A DNA stretch of 64,000 bases from a bacterium HR37 (GTDB lineage: Bacteria > Desulfobacterota_D > UBA1144 > Nemesobacterales > CSP1-2). The notes under the pieces were generated by a model. That model was given only the letters and a program-made list of their open reading frames with translations, was not told where the DNA came from and did no database searches. Made by a program: the position numbers and the translations under genes. Location of the stretch: contig BEIN01000009.1 of NCBI GenBank assembly GCA_002898375.1, forward strand, positions 33,461 through 97,460, written 5' to 3'. This document shows, piece after piece, positions 19,838 through 29,711 of this stretch (positions are counted from its first letter, which is position 1; the number at the start of each line of letters is the position of its first letter).

Positions 19838-20290
19838 GTGAGGTGGGTTATGAGTATAAGTATGAGTCCTCAAGAGATCAAGGTATTTCTTGCGGAAAAC
19901 AAGGTCTGTCGAATGGCTACCGTTGATAAAAACGGTATGCCTCATGTCATTCCAATGTGGTATGTAATCTTAGATGGTGATATATACATAGAGACAACTG
20001 GAACAACAAAAAAAGTTAAGAACATTAAGGCAAATGGGAAGGTTTCTTTGGTTGTGGATGCTGGTGAGTTTCTCTATGATTACAGAGGGGTTATGATGCA
20101 GGGAAGAATGGAGATTGTAGAGGACAGTGCCCTTTTTAAGAGGTTTCGGGAGGCTTTTGCTCAAAGGTACTTTGGTTCCGATGAACATCCCGGCTATAAA
20201 GTCCTTACAAGCATACCTAACCGTGTTCTTCTTAAGTTTGTTCCTGAAAAGGTGGTGTCCTGGGACTATAGGAAATGGAAGTTTGAATAG
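19838..20290 (+). CDS. Pyridoxamine 5'-phosphate oxidase-like FMN-binding protein
   Basis: VCRMATVDKNGMPHVIPMWYVILDGDIYIETTGTTKKVKNI. Confidence 0.85.
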   Translation: MRWVMSISMSPQEIKVFLAENKVCRMATVDKNGMPHVIPMWYVILDGDIYIETTGTTKKVKNIKANGKVSLVVDAGEFLYDYRGVMMQGRMEIVEDSALFKRFREAFAQRYFGSDEHPGYKVLTSIPNRVLLKFVPEKVVSWDYRKWKFE

Positions 20291-20307
20291 GTGGGTTCTG
20301 GTTTCTT

Positions 20308-20871
20308 ATGGTTAAAAGTTGGAGCGTGGTTAATTCCATTAAGTTAAATTCATACAGGGTATTTTCTACCCGAAAGGATGTGGCTGTTTCTCCGGTTACC
20401 GGAAGAGAGCATGAGTTTTTTGTAATTGAAGCTCCTGACTGGATAAACGTAATTGCAACCACTCCGGATGAGCATGTGGTTCTTATAGAGCAGTACCGCC
20501 ATGGAATCGGATCAGTAACCCTTGAGATACCGGGTGGTATGATTGACCCGGGAGAATCTCCTCTTGATGCTGCCAGAAGGGAGTTAGTTGAAGAAACGGG
20601 GTTTTCTTCTGAGGAGTGGATCTGTCTTGGGAGAGTTCATCCAAACCCAGCTATACAGCAAAACGTCTGTTACACCTTTCTTGCAAGGAATGCGAGGAAG
20701 AGTAAAGAACCAAGCCTAGAAGGTACTGAGGATATAGCTTCGCTTTTGGTTCCTATAAGTGATATACGTAGCCTGATTGCGAAAGGAAAGATTACACATT
20801 CCCTGGTTATCGCAGCGTTTTATTGGTATGATCTCTACAGAGAAACGGGTAGGGTTTTTGGTGTTACTTAG
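20308..20871 (+). CDS. NUDIX hydrolase (ADP-ribose pyrophosphatase-like)
   Basis: Nudix box GGMIDPGESPLDAARRELVEETGF. Confidence 0.93.
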   Translation: MVKSWSVVNSIKLNSYRVFSTRKDVAVSPVTGREHEFFVIEAPDWINVIATTPDEHVVLIEQYRHGIGSVTLEIPGGMIDPGESPLDAARRELVEETGFSSEEWICLGRVHPNPAIQQNVCYTFLARNARKSKEPSLEGTEDIASLLVPISDIRSLIAKGKITHSLVIAAFYWYDLYRETGRVFGVT

Positions 20872-20918
20872 TCAGCTTGTTGATTCTTACTCGGTTGCTG
20901 ATAATATAATAGGTTTTA

Positions 20919-21003
20919 GGGCAGGTGGCGGAACAGGCAGACGCGGCGGCCTCAAAAGCCGCTGGGCATTGCGCCCGTAAGGGTTCGACTCCCTTCCTGC
21001 CCA
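20919..21003 (+). tRNA. tRNA-Leu(CAA)
   Basis: GGGCAGG...CCTGCCCA, anticodon loop CTCAAAA in stem GCGGC/GCCGC, long variable arm, GGTTCGACTCC. Confidence 0.96.
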
Positions 21004-21012
21004 TTTTTATTA

Positions 21013-22413
21013 CTAGCTTAAAAGACCACTTGCTATTGATTCAGCGGCCAATTCACCTGAGTGGATACAATCAGGCATACCAACGCCTTCGTAAGCACTA
21101 CCTGCAAGTGCTAATCCTCTGTGTGTTTTTACCCTCTCTTTTATCCGGTTTATAAGTTCTGTATGTCCAACACCGTATAGAGGCATTGAGTCTATATGAC
21201 GGTACACGCACATAATCAGCGGCTTATTCTTTATGTGAAGAAGCTCACTTAACTCCCTGTGTGTTGTCTCTATTATTTTTGAATCATCCCATTCACAGGC
21301 TTTGGGTTGCATGCTTCCTCCTAAAAAACAACGAAGCAGTATATTTTCTTTCGGGGCACGTCCTTGGAATTTAATGCTACTAAAGGAACAGGCAACTATG
21401 TTTCTTTTCTCTGTTGCGGGAACCACAAAACCAAAGCCATTTAGCGGATGAGATATGTCTTCTCTTCTGTATGCAAGGTTAACCACAACGGACGAGTTGT
21501 AAGGGATTTCTGATAGGTCCTTTGAAAGATCCGGGTCCAGTCCTTTAAGTAAGGATGCGGTAACATAGGCTGGGGTTGTAACTATCAGGCCATCTGCAAA
21601 GAACCTGTTTCCCTGATGTGTGGTTATAATCCATAATCCATTTTCCCTGGTTATGCTCTCTACAGAATGGTTTAGCTTTATTGTGTCTTTGGGTAAAAGC
21701 GATGCCAGTCTTTCAGGGAGGGTTTGCATGCCATTTAGAAGAGCAACAAAAAGGCTGTATCTTGCACCGCTTTGGTTCTGTTTGCCTCTGCCTTGCTCTT
21801 TCCTCATTGCCTTTATAAGGCTTCTGTGTTTTCTTTCCATTTCAAGAAGGTGAGGGAGGGTTGCACGCAGACTTATGTTTTCTGGATCAGCCATGTATAT
21901 ACTGCCTACCAGGGGCTGAACTACCCTTTCAAGTGCTTCACGCCCAAATCTGCGTATGGTAAAAGAGGCAAGGGTTTCATCTTCTTTAGGCTTACCCGGT
22001 ATGAAAAGCTCCATAAGAATACGAAGCTTTCCTTTCCAGGAAAAAAGGGGGGATTTAAGAAACGGTATGAACCTAGTAGGTGCAAGTACAAAAAACCCCT
22101 CAGGAATGGGCTGTAGTTTGCCCTGGAGGACAACAAAGGTGTTTCTGTTACGTGTGTTGGTCTGTATAAGCTCTGATTCAAGCCCTATGCGCCTGCACAG
22201 GTTAAGTGCCCATGGCTTTGTCGTTATAAAAGAGTCTGGACCATTTTCAATAAGAAACCCATCTATGTGTTCTGTTCTTATTGTTCCTCCAATTCGGTTT
22301 TGTTTTTCAAGTAAGATGATTTCTATCTTGTGGTTCTGTATGGAGCTTAATTCAAAGAGTCGGTAGGCTGCACTTAATCCTGTAATCCCTCCACCTATTA
22401 CTATAACTCGCAT
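21013..22413 (-). CDS. hemG: Protoporphyrinogen oxidase (oxygen-dependent HemY/HemG type)
   Basis: FAD motif VIVIGGGITGLSAAYRL; PNRIGGTIRTEHIDGFLIENGPDSF; C-terminal YEGVGMPDCIHSGELAA. Confidence 0.93.
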   Translation of the reverse strand: MRVIVIGGGITGLSAAYRLFELSSIQNHKIEIILLEKQNRIGGTIRTEHIDGFLIENGPDSFITTKPWALNLCRRIGLESELIQTNTRNRNTFVVLQGKLQPIPEGFFVLAPTRFIPFLKSPLFSWKGKLRILMELFIPGKPKEDETLASFTIRRFGREALERVVQPLVGSIYMADPENISLRATLPHLLEMERKHRSLIKAMRKEQGRGKQNQSGARYSLFVALLNGMQTLPERLASLLPKDTIKLNHSVESITRENGLWIITTHQGNRFFADGLIVTTPAYVTASLLKGLDPDLSKDLSEIPYNSSVVVNLAYRREDISHPLNGFGFVVPATEKRNIVACSFSSIKFQGRAPKENILLRCFLGGSMQPKACEWDDSKIIETTHRELSELLHIKNKPLIMCVYRHIDSMPLYGVGHTELINRIKERVKTHRGLALAGSAYEGVGMPDCIHSGELAAESIASGLLS

Positions 22414-23348
22414 TTACCTCGTGGCTCTTTAATATAGCTGTGAACGGATTCAGCCAGTGCATGGATAAACTTTGGGTCGTCATTAACTGTGTTTGCCCTA
22501 AGTAATCTTACTCCGTTCTCTTCTGCTATCTTTTTTGCTTCAATCCCGATATCGTAGAGCACCTCAACGTGGTCACATAAAAAGCCTATTGGCTGAACAA
22601 CTGTGTATCTTACACCCTGTTTTGCAAGCTCTCTAATTGCATCGCATATATCTGGTTCAAGCCAGGGATCCATGGGGTTTCCGCTTCGGCTCTGATAAGC
22701 TATCATCCAATTTTGGTGTTTAAGTTTTCTTGCTATGGAGAGTGCCAAGGTTTTAAACTGCTCGGTGTAGGGAGATTCCTCTGCCATTCTAATGGGTATG
22801 CTGTGGGCGGTAAACACTAGCAGGGTATTTGCAAGCTCCTCTGGAGGAAGCTCAAGAAAACGCTCATATACCTTTTCCGCGCATGATTCCACAAACAGGG
22901 GATGATCAAAAACAGGAGGCAGGTACTCAACATCAATGTTAATATTTCCTTTCTCCAGGGCTTCTTTAACACTACGCTGATATTGGTTCCAGCTTGCATC
23001 ACATTGAAAGGGTGACATTATGATACCAAGTGCCCGTTTTATACCTCTTTTTGACATCTCGGTTATCGTTTCTGATATAAAAGGGTGCCAGTTACGCATA
23101 CCTATGTATACGGGAAGTTCGTATCCGTAGTCTTTTAATCTTAGCTCTAGGGCCTTTGCCTGCCTCAGCGTTATCTCGTTTATGGGTGACTTGCCCCCTA
23201 TGGCCATGTAGTGATGTGCAACCTCTTCTATCCTCTCGGTAGGAATGCGGCGTCCTTGTGTAACAATCCTGAGAAAAGGGTATATGTCTTCTGGGCTGTA
23301 TGGGCCTCCAAAGGCAAGCATAAGCACTGCATCAAAGGCTTTGGTCAT
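22401..23348 (-). CDS. hemH: Ferrochelatase
   Basis: LMLAFGGPYSPEDIYPFLR, VFTAHSIPIRM, YQSRSGNPMDPWLEPD, PIGFLCDHVEVLYDID-like motif. Confidence 0.95.
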   Translation of the reverse strand: MTKAFDAVLMLAFGGPYSPEDIYPFLRIVTQGRRIPTERIEEVAHHYMAIGGKSPINEITLRQAKALELRLKDYGYELPVYIGMRNWHPFISETITEMSKRGIKRALGIIMSPFQCDASWNQYQRSVKEALEKGNINIDVEYLPPVFDHPLFVESCAEKVYERFLELPPEELANTLLVFTAHSIPIRMAEESPYTEQFKTLALSIARKLKHQNWMIAYQSRSGNPMDPWLEPDICDAIRELAKQGVRYTVVQPIGFLCDHVEVLYDIGIEAKKIAEENGVRLLRANTVNDDPKFIHALAESVHSYIKEPRGKCEL

Positions 23349-25296
23349 TGGTTTTTTTCCTCATGCTGGAATACTCATGCACTGTATCCACCAGAGTAAG
23401 TACGTTGTCAACTGGGGTGCCTGGAAGCACACCGTGGCCAAGATTAAATATGTGACCTTCTCGTCCAGCAGCTTTGTCCAGAATCCTTATTGCTCTTCTC
23501 TTAATTTCCGAAGGGGGGGCAAGGAGTACAGCAGGGTCTAGGTTTCCCTGAATTGCAACGTCGTATCCAAGTCTCTTCCAGGCCTTATCGAGCTCTATTC
23601 TCCAGTCAAGTCCTATGACACTGCTACCTGCTTCCTTCATTAGATCAAGTAGCGATGCGGTACCCGTTCCAAAGTGTATTACCGGTACCCCCGGCCTTAT
23701 CCCTTGAATAAGCTTTTTCATATAGGGAAGAACAAAGTCACGATAGTCCTCAGGTGAAAGGCATCCTACCCAGCTGTCAAAGATCTGAACTGCATCTGCT
23801 CCCGAGTCGATTTGACGGTTTAGGTAGAGTAGGGTTGCATGTGTAAGCTTATCCATAAGCACATGCCATGCTTCGGGGTCTCTATACATTAATCCCTTTG
23901 TGTTTTCATAGTTCCTGGAGCTACCTCCCTCGATAAGATAAGAGGCAACTGTAAATGGAGCACCTGCAAAGCCAATAAGTGCTATTTCAGGGGCAAGTGC
24001 ACGTCTTGATATCTCAACGGCCTTGTAGACAAAATCCAGTTCATCGGGATTAAATTCCCTCAAAGTGTCAAGGGCTTTTGTGCTTCTTAGCGGCTTTTTT
24101 ATCCTGGGGCCTTCACCCTTTGAGAACTCAAGCTCTACACCAAGTGGCTCCAGGATTAAGAGGATGTCTGCAAAAATGATAGCTGCATCAACCCCCAGTC
24201 TGTCCACTGCCATAAGCGTTACCTCTGCTGCAAGTTCAGGAGTTTTGCATAACTCTAGAAAAGAAACCCTAGCACGTAGTTCTCTATACTCTCGCAGAAA
24301 GCGACCTGCCTGTCGCATAAGCCATATCGGGGTGTAGTCAGTGGGTTCGCGGTTGCACGCTTTTATAAACACAGAGTTGTTTACTTTTTTCTCGGGTGCA
24401 TCCTTATACCATATCATATCAATTCTCTTCCATTGGCCTGTATCTACGCCATTGGAGTAGGCTATCTGCTTTCTGGTTAAAAGGTAGTGAGCTCGCCTTG
24501 CTATTTCTCTTACGAAGTTGCCCATCTTAGGGCTGTTAGGCTCATAGTCTACTGTGAATCCAAAGTTTTTTAGCGTTTCTGTTGTGGTTGGTCCTATGGA
24601 ACCGATAACAACACGTTTTAGCCCTTCCCGAAGGGGTTTTTCAAGTTCTTTTTGCCTTGCAACCTCTATTAGGTGATAAACCTGTTGGGAGCTTGTAAAC
24701 AGGGCAACCTCTACTTTACCAGAGGATATGGAATGAATTGCATCAACAAGTGGCTTTATATCTTCAGGCAATGCCCAGCGGTAAACCGCAACCGGCTTTA
24801 CCGTTGCCCCACGTTCCCTTAGCCCGTCTAGGAGTTGTGTGTTTGAGACGCCGTACTCCTGAACAACAACGGTCTTGTTATTTAGTGGTAGTGTAGAATC
24901 CAGTGACGATAGAATCTCTCGCCAGGTGTTTGGCTCTGGCACTATTATATCAGGTTTTAATCCCAGTTCCCGTAAAGCTGAAACAGGTTTGGGACCTCTG
25001 GCAACTATAGTTGTGTTTTTGAGGGACTCTATAAACTTATCACGACTGTACTTTGTTGTAACAATCTCTATGAGTGTACGGGTTCCAACACCTGTAAGAA
25101 GTATTACTACGTCTATTTTCCCGTTAAAGAGTTCTTCTGCAAATTCAAAAGCCTGGGTTGTTTCTGATAGGGGAACCTCACGCATAGAGGGTGCAACCTG
25201 GGGAATTCCGCCATAGTAGGCAATTAACCTCTCTATTTCCTTTGCACGGCGGCTTTCAAAAGCAACAACCCTCATCCCATCAAAACTAGCTTTCAT
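23332..25296 (-). CDS. hemDE: Uroporphyrinogen-III synthase / uroporphyrinogen decarboxylase fusion
   Basis: N-terminal HemD-like half (FTSSQQVYHLIEVA, SIGPTTTETLKNFGF); C-terminal HemE (TPIWLMRQAGRFLREYRELR, FAGAPFTVASYLIEGGSS). Confidence 0.92.
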   Translation of the reverse strand: MKASFDGMRVVAFESRRAKEIERLIAYYGGIPQVAPSMREVPLSETTQAFEFAEELFNGKIDVVILLTGVGTRTLIEIVTTKYSRDKFIESLKNTTIVARGPKPVSALRELGLKPDIIVPEPNTWREILSSLDSTLPLNNKTVVVQEYGVSNTQLLDGLRERGATVKPVAVYRWALPEDIKPLVDAIHSISSGKVEVALFTSSQQVYHLIEVARQKELEKPLREGLKRVVIGSIGPTTTETLKNFGFTVDYEPNSPKMGNFVREIARRAHYLLTRKQIAYSNGVDTGQWKRIDMIWYKDAPEKKVNNSVFIKACNREPTDYTPIWLMRQAGRFLREYRELRARVSFLELCKTPELAAEVTLMAVDRLGVDAAIIFADILLILEPLGVELEFSKGEGPRIKKPLRSTKALDTLREFNPDELDFVYKAVEISRRALAPEIALIGFAGAPFTVASYLIEGGSSRNYENTKGLMYRDPEAWHVLMDKLTHATLLYLNRQIDSGADAVQIFDSWVGCLSPEDYRDFVLPYMKKLIQGIRPGVPVIHFGTGTASLLDLMKEAGSSVIGLDWRIELDKAWKRLGYDVAIQGNLDPAVLLAPPSEIKRRAIRILDKAAGREGHIFNLGHGVLPGTPVDNVLTLVDTVHEYSSMRKKTNDQSL

Positions 25297-25389
25297 GTAT
25301 CTTGTGTTCCCGTGGTTGGTTTTAGTTGTTTTAAAGAAAGCCTTGACATATATAGAACCCTGATAAGGTTAGCACATGGGTATATAGGG

Positions 25390-25404
25390 GTCAAGTTGCT
25401 TGAC
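25390..25404. promoter_or_regulatory. Palindrome GTCAAG-TTG-CTTGAC, candidate operator
   Basis: Perfect 6-3-6 inverted repeat in the divergent intergenic region, followed by AAGCC-A-GGCTT at 25408-25418. Confidence 0.35.
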
Positions 25405-25462
25405 TTAAAGCCAGGCTTGATATTGTAGTTTCCGTTTTTTATAATCCCTAGGGGAGGTTTAA

Positions 25463-26053
25463 ATGAAAAAAGTAGAATTCTACTATGATATAGCAAGCCC
25501 TTACAGTTACCTGGCTTCTACCCAGGTAGAAAAGGTCTGTCAGAGGTGTGGTGCTGAGCTTGATTGGAGGCCTTTTCTGATCGGGGGAGTATATAAAGAA
25601 ACAGGGAATCGGGCTCCACTAGAGGTTCCCAATAAAAAGGCCTATATGATAGTTGACCTTAAGGATTGGGCACGCTATTACGGAGTGGAGCTAAACTTTC
25701 CTGAGTTGTTTCCACTAAACAGTTTAAAGGTTATGAGGGGTGCAATAGTTGCAAAGGAGATTGGCAGGATAAGAGACTATACCCATAAGATGTTTAGACT
25801 CTACTGGGTAGAAGGGGAGGACTTGAGTAAAGATGAGATACTGAGGAAGGGTGTTGAAGCCATTGGCATGGATGCCAATTGGTTTATGAAGCGCATAGGG
25901 GATCAAGATGTAAAAGACAAGTTAAGGGAAGAAACTTCTAAAGCGGTAAGCAGGGGGGCTTTTGGTGCTCCTACGTTTTTTATAGGTGAAAGGATGTTCT
26001 GGGGAAATGATAGGTTGATGTTAGTTGAGGAGTACCTTAAAGGAAGGCTCTAA
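25463..26053 (+). CDS. DsbA-family 2-hydroxychromene-2-carboxylate isomerase-like protein
   Basis: VEFYYDIASPYSYLASTQVEKVCQRCGAELDWRPFLIGG; GAFGAPTFFIGERMFWGNDRL. Confidence 0.9.
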   Translation: MKKVEFYYDIASPYSYLASTQVEKVCQRCGAELDWRPFLIGGVYKETGNRAPLEVPNKKAYMIVDLKDWARYYGVELNFPELFPLNSLKVMRGAIVAKEIGRIRDYTHKMFRLYWVEGEDLSKDEILRKGVEAIGMDANWFMKRIGDQDVKDKLREETSKAVSRGAFGAPTFFIGERMFWGNDRLMLVEEYLKGRL

Positions 26054-26150
26054 GTTGGTAGGGTTGTTGATTGATTTTGGCTTTTTTGTAAGTAAATTAA
26101 TCTAAGTTTTAGCTTCCAGCTGATGGTAGATGGCTAAATAAAGGAGACAA

Positions 26151-27419
26151 ATGCACATGTATTACGGATTTAATTACAAAAAAGGGGAGTTTTATGCCGA
26201 GGGTGTTCCTGTTAGGGAAATTGCAAATGCAGTTGGAACCCCTTGCTATATCTATAGTTATTCTGCTTTAAAACATGGCTTTGAAAAACTCCACAGTGCG
26301 TTCTCAGATATAGAAGCGTTGATTTGTTTTTCCGTAAAGGCAAACTCTAACCTGGCGGTTCTAAGGGCCTTTGCTAACTTTGGCTCTGGTTTTGATATAG
26401 TATCTGGAGGGGAACTCTTCCGAGTTCTAAATGCAGGTGGAGACCCTTCAAAGGTGGTTTTCTCTGGAGTTGGAAAAACGGAAGAAGAGATGAGGTTTGG
26501 AATAGACTCCGGTATCTTGTTTTTTAATGTTGAGTCCCTGGAAGAACTTTACGTTTTAGATGGGGTGGCAAGAAAGGAGGGGAAAAAGGCCAGAATTGCT
26601 ATCAGGATCAATCCAGACATTGATCCGAAAACACATCCTTACATATCCACGGGGCTTAAGAAAAGCAAGTTCGGTATAGAGATTGAGAGGGCTTTGGATG
26701 TATACAGGGAAGCGGTAAACCTCAAGGGGATAGAGGTTGTTGGAATAGATGCGCATATAGGTTCTCAGATATTTGATGTATCTCCTTTTGTAGAGTCTAT
26801 AAGGAAGCTGGTTCAACTTGCAGATACCCTAGCAAAAGAAGGAGTGGACATTGAATATATAGACATTGGAGGTGGAATAGGTATCCAGTACAGGGAGGAT
26901 GAAAAACCGCCACCACCTGATCTGTTTGCACAAGCAGTAAAAAGAGAGATTGCAAATACCCCGTATAAGCTGGTTTTGGAGCCGGGAAGGGTACTGGTTG
27001 GAAACGCGGGCATTCTTCTTACAAAGGTTCTCTACACAAAGGTGGGGGCGCTTAAGAAGTTTATTGTGGTCGATGCCGCAATGAACGATCTTATACGTCC
27101 TGCGTTTTACGATTCCTACCATGAGATCCTTACCGCTTATGAAAGTGATGCAAAAAGGGAGAAGGTAGATATCGTTGGACCTGTGTGTGAATCCGGGGAC
27201 TTTTTGGCAAGGGATAGGATGTTTCCTGTGGTAAAAAGGGGAGACCTTCTTGTGGTTCAAAGTGCAGGAGCTTACGGTTTTGTGATGTCATCCAACTACA
27301 ATTCACGTCCACGTGCTCCTGAGGTTATGGTAAAGGGGGAGGAGTTTTTTGTGGTAAGAAGGAGAGAAACGTATGAGGATCTGATACGGGGTGAGGAGAT
27401 CCCGGGCTTTTTAAGGTAA
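26151..27419 (+). CDS. lysA: Diaminopimelate decarboxylase
   Basis: ICFSVKANSNLAVLRAF; GSGFDIVSGGEL; HIGSQI; GGGIGIQYR; CESGDFLARDR. Confidence 0.96.
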   Translation: MHMYYGFNYKKGEFYAEGVPVREIANAVGTPCYIYSYSALKHGFEKLHSAFSDIEALICFSVKANSNLAVLRAFANFGSGFDIVSGGELFRVLNAGGDPSKVVFSGVGKTEEEMRFGIDSGILFFNVESLEELYVLDGVARKEGKKARIAIRINPDIDPKTHPYISTGLKKSKFGIEIERALDVYREAVNLKGIEVVGIDAHIGSQIFDVSPFVESIRKLVQLADTLAKEGVDIEYIDIGGGIGIQYREDEKPPPPDLFAQAVKREIANTPYKLVLEPGRVLVGNAGILLTKVLYTKVGALKKFIVVDAAMNDLIRPAFYDSYHEILTAYESDAKREKVDIVGPVCESGDFLARDRMFPVVKRGDLLVVQSAGAYGFVMSSNYNSRPRAPEVMVKGEEFFVVRRRETYEDLIRGEEIPGFLR

Positions 27420-27420
27420 G

Positions 27421-28497
27421 ATGCATTCTTTGATGCTAACGAGCTCCAAGGTGTCCAAGGAGTGGCTTTCTGTTGTGGAGGATCTCCGTGTTGGAGATGT
27501 GGTTTTTGTCCTTGGTGCAAGTGATACTGGAAAAACCACCCTTATAAAGTTTGTAATCAACGAGTGCATAAAAAAAGGTAAAAGAATTGCCTTTGTAGAT
27601 AGCGATGTTGGTCAGACCTCTATTGGCCTTCCCACAACTATAAGCTCTTCTGTTTTTTCCTCAATTGAGGATTTAAAATCTCCAAAAATAAACTCTCTCT
27701 TCTTTATAGGCTCTACTTCCCCCCATGGTAACCTCCTACAAATGGCTGTGGGGGTGAAAAAGACCACAGAGTCTGTGCTCAGGCAAAGACCTGACGTTGT
27801 TGTAATAGATACAACCGGTTTTGTACATGGACCAGCTGCCACTGAGCTGAAGTATCAGAAGATATCGCTGGTTCAACCCAGCTGTGTGATTGCAATCCAG
27901 AGAGAAGCAGAGCTGGAACCGCTCCTTAGGCTTTTGTCAAACTCTTTTGAGGGTTTAAGGATCATTAGATTGAATCCGTCACCGGATGTAAGGGCTAGGT
28001 CATTTGAAGAGAGGCTTGCAAACAGGGAGAGAAGATTTGCAAGGTACTTCTCCAGGTCATCTATTCTAAAAATAGACCTGGGAAACGTTTCTCTAAGAAG
28101 GGGTTACTTTGGAGGTGGTCTTCCTATCTCAAGCTCTCGACTTTACGAGATATCAAAGATTTTTGGAGCTGATTTTCTCTATGGGGAAGAGGGGAAGGAT
28201 GAGGCTCTTTTTATAGTGCGTTCTGCAGGATACATTCCTGCTCTTGTTAGCAAGGTTCAGGGTTTTATCCAAAAGAGCTCTATAAGAATTGTTCCTTTAG
28301 GTGATCTTGAGGGTGTTATAGTTGGTCTGGGAAACAAAGGGGGATTTGTTCTGGGCTTGGGTATTTTTTCCAGCATGGAGGGAGGAACTATAAGTATATT
28401 AACCCCGCTAAAGGATGTTTCACGTGTTAAGACGATAACGTTTGGTACCTTGAAACTTGAGCCTTCGGGGAAGGAAGTGGGAAAGTTAAGTTATTGA
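27421..28497 (+). CDS. Clp1/Grc3/Nol9-like polynucleotide 5'-kinase family protein
   Basis: Walker A GASDTGKTT; FVDSDVGQTSIGLPTTIS, the Grc3/Nol9/Clp1-type D.D.GQ motif; VVIDTTGFVHG. Confidence 0.8.
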   Translation: MHSLMLTSSKVSKEWLSVVEDLRVGDVVFVLGASDTGKTTLIKFVINECIKKGKRIAFVDSDVGQTSIGLPTTISSSVFSSIEDLKSPKINSLFFIGSTSPHGNLLQMAVGVKKTTESVLRQRPDVVVIDTTGFVHGPAATELKYQKISLVQPSCVIAIQREAELEPLLRLLSNSFEGLRIIRLNPSPDVRARSFEERLANRERRFARYFSRSSILKIDLGNVSLRRGYFGGGLPISSSRLYEISKIFGADFLYGEEGKDEALFIVRSAGYIPALVSKVQGFIQKSSIRIVPLGDLEGVIVGLGNKGGFVLGLGIFSSMEGGTISILTPLKDVSRVKTITFGTLKLEPSGKEVGKLSY

Positions 28498-28561
28498 CCG
28501 GATTAACTGCATAGGATATTTTTAATTCTTAAACTAAAACTTGATAATAAGGGTTCTCTTT

Positions 28562-29218
28562 ATGATTTGGGATAGCAGCGTTTTTGAGTTTATAAGAAAG
28601 GGTGGGATCTTTATGTATCCCATTCTCCTTTGTTCCATTGTGGGACTATCAATATTTCTTCAGAAGATGTGGGTTCTTAGGGTAAAAAAGATACTTCCCG
28701 AGGAGTTCTTAAAGCAGTTTTATGAGTTTCTTTCTCAGGGAAGGATTGGGGAAGCCCTTGTGCTTTCACGCTCAAATGACTCCTCCATTGCAAGAATTGC
28801 AACCGTTGCGCTTGAGAATGCTTGTAAAACAAAAGAGGAGTTAAGGGAGGATATCGAATCTGCAGGTAGAAGGGAGGTTCAGGAACTTGAACGTTATATA
28901 GAGGGACTTGGGGCAATTAGCAATGTGAGCACACTTCTTGGGCTGCTTGGTACCATATCTGGTATGATAAAGATATTCAGGGTAATCTCTGAGCAACCTA
29001 TAGTTGATCCCCCAAGCCTTGCAGGTGGTATATCTGAAGCACTCTACACCACTGCCTTTGGCCTTCTTGTGGCTATACCAACATTTATAGCATACAAATA
29101 CACCATGGGTAAGGCAGAATCTCTTGTGGTCGGTCTGGAAGAAGAGGGAAGAAGGATAATGGAGGAGGTAATCAATGCCAATGAGAAGGCTGTTAAGTCA
29201 AGGGAGGTTTTAAGGTAG
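28562..29218 (+). CDS. MotA/TolQ/ExbB proton channel family
   Basis: GLGAISNVSTLLGLLGTISGMIKIF...ISEALYTTAFGLLVAIPTFIAYKY; likely start ATG 28562. Confidence 0.93.
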   Translation: MIWDSSVFEFIRKGGIFMYPILLCSIVGLSIFLQKMWVLRVKKILPEEFLKQFYEFLSQGRIGEALVLSRSNDSSIARIATVALENACKTKEELREDIESAGRREVQELERYIEGLGAISNVSTLLGLLGTISGMIKIFRVISEQPIVDPPSLAGGISEALYTTAFGLLVAIPTFIAYKYTMGKAESLVVGLEEEGRRIMEEVINANEKAVKSREVLR

Positions 29219-29219
29219 T

Positions 29220-29642
29220 ATGCGATTTAGGGAACAGACAATAAAGAAAAGCGGTTTTGGCTCAACAGTTGACCTCACTCCTATAGTGGATACGGTTTTT
29301 AACCTTCTTATATTTTTTGCGCTTTCCCTGAACTTTGCTGCTACCTCTGGAGGTATAAATGTAAAGCTTCCAAAGGCTCAAACGGTTGAGCCTGTAAAGG
29401 TTGAACAGCTTACAGTTAATCTGACCAAAGACGGAAAACTTTATCTTAACGATAAGCTTATAACCTTAGATAAGCTCAACGATACCTTAAGGCAAAATCA
29501 AAAAAAGGATTCCCTGATAGTGATTAGAGCTGATAGTTCTGTGGAACATGGAAGGGTAGTTGAGGTTATGGATATCGCAAGAACTAACGGGTTTTCAAGA
29601 CTTGCTATAGCGGTTGAAAGGGCCTCTGGTAACAACAGATAG
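29220..29642 (+). CDS. ExbD/TolR family
   Basis: VDLTPIVDTVFNLLIFFALSLNF; RADSSVEHGRVVEVMDIAR. Confidence 0.92.
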   Translation: MRFREQTIKKSGFGSTVDLTPIVDTVFNLLIFFALSLNFAATSGGINVKLPKAQTVEPVKVEQLTVNLTKDGKLYLNDKLITLDKLNDTLRQNQKKDSLIVIRADSSVEHGRVVEVMDIARTNGFSRLAIAVERASGNNR

Positions 29643-29711
29643 TTTTTTATTGACACCCAATTGAATTCTATGTAACTTTTCGTTTTCAAAAAAACTTTAT
29701 TTAAAGCTCTG

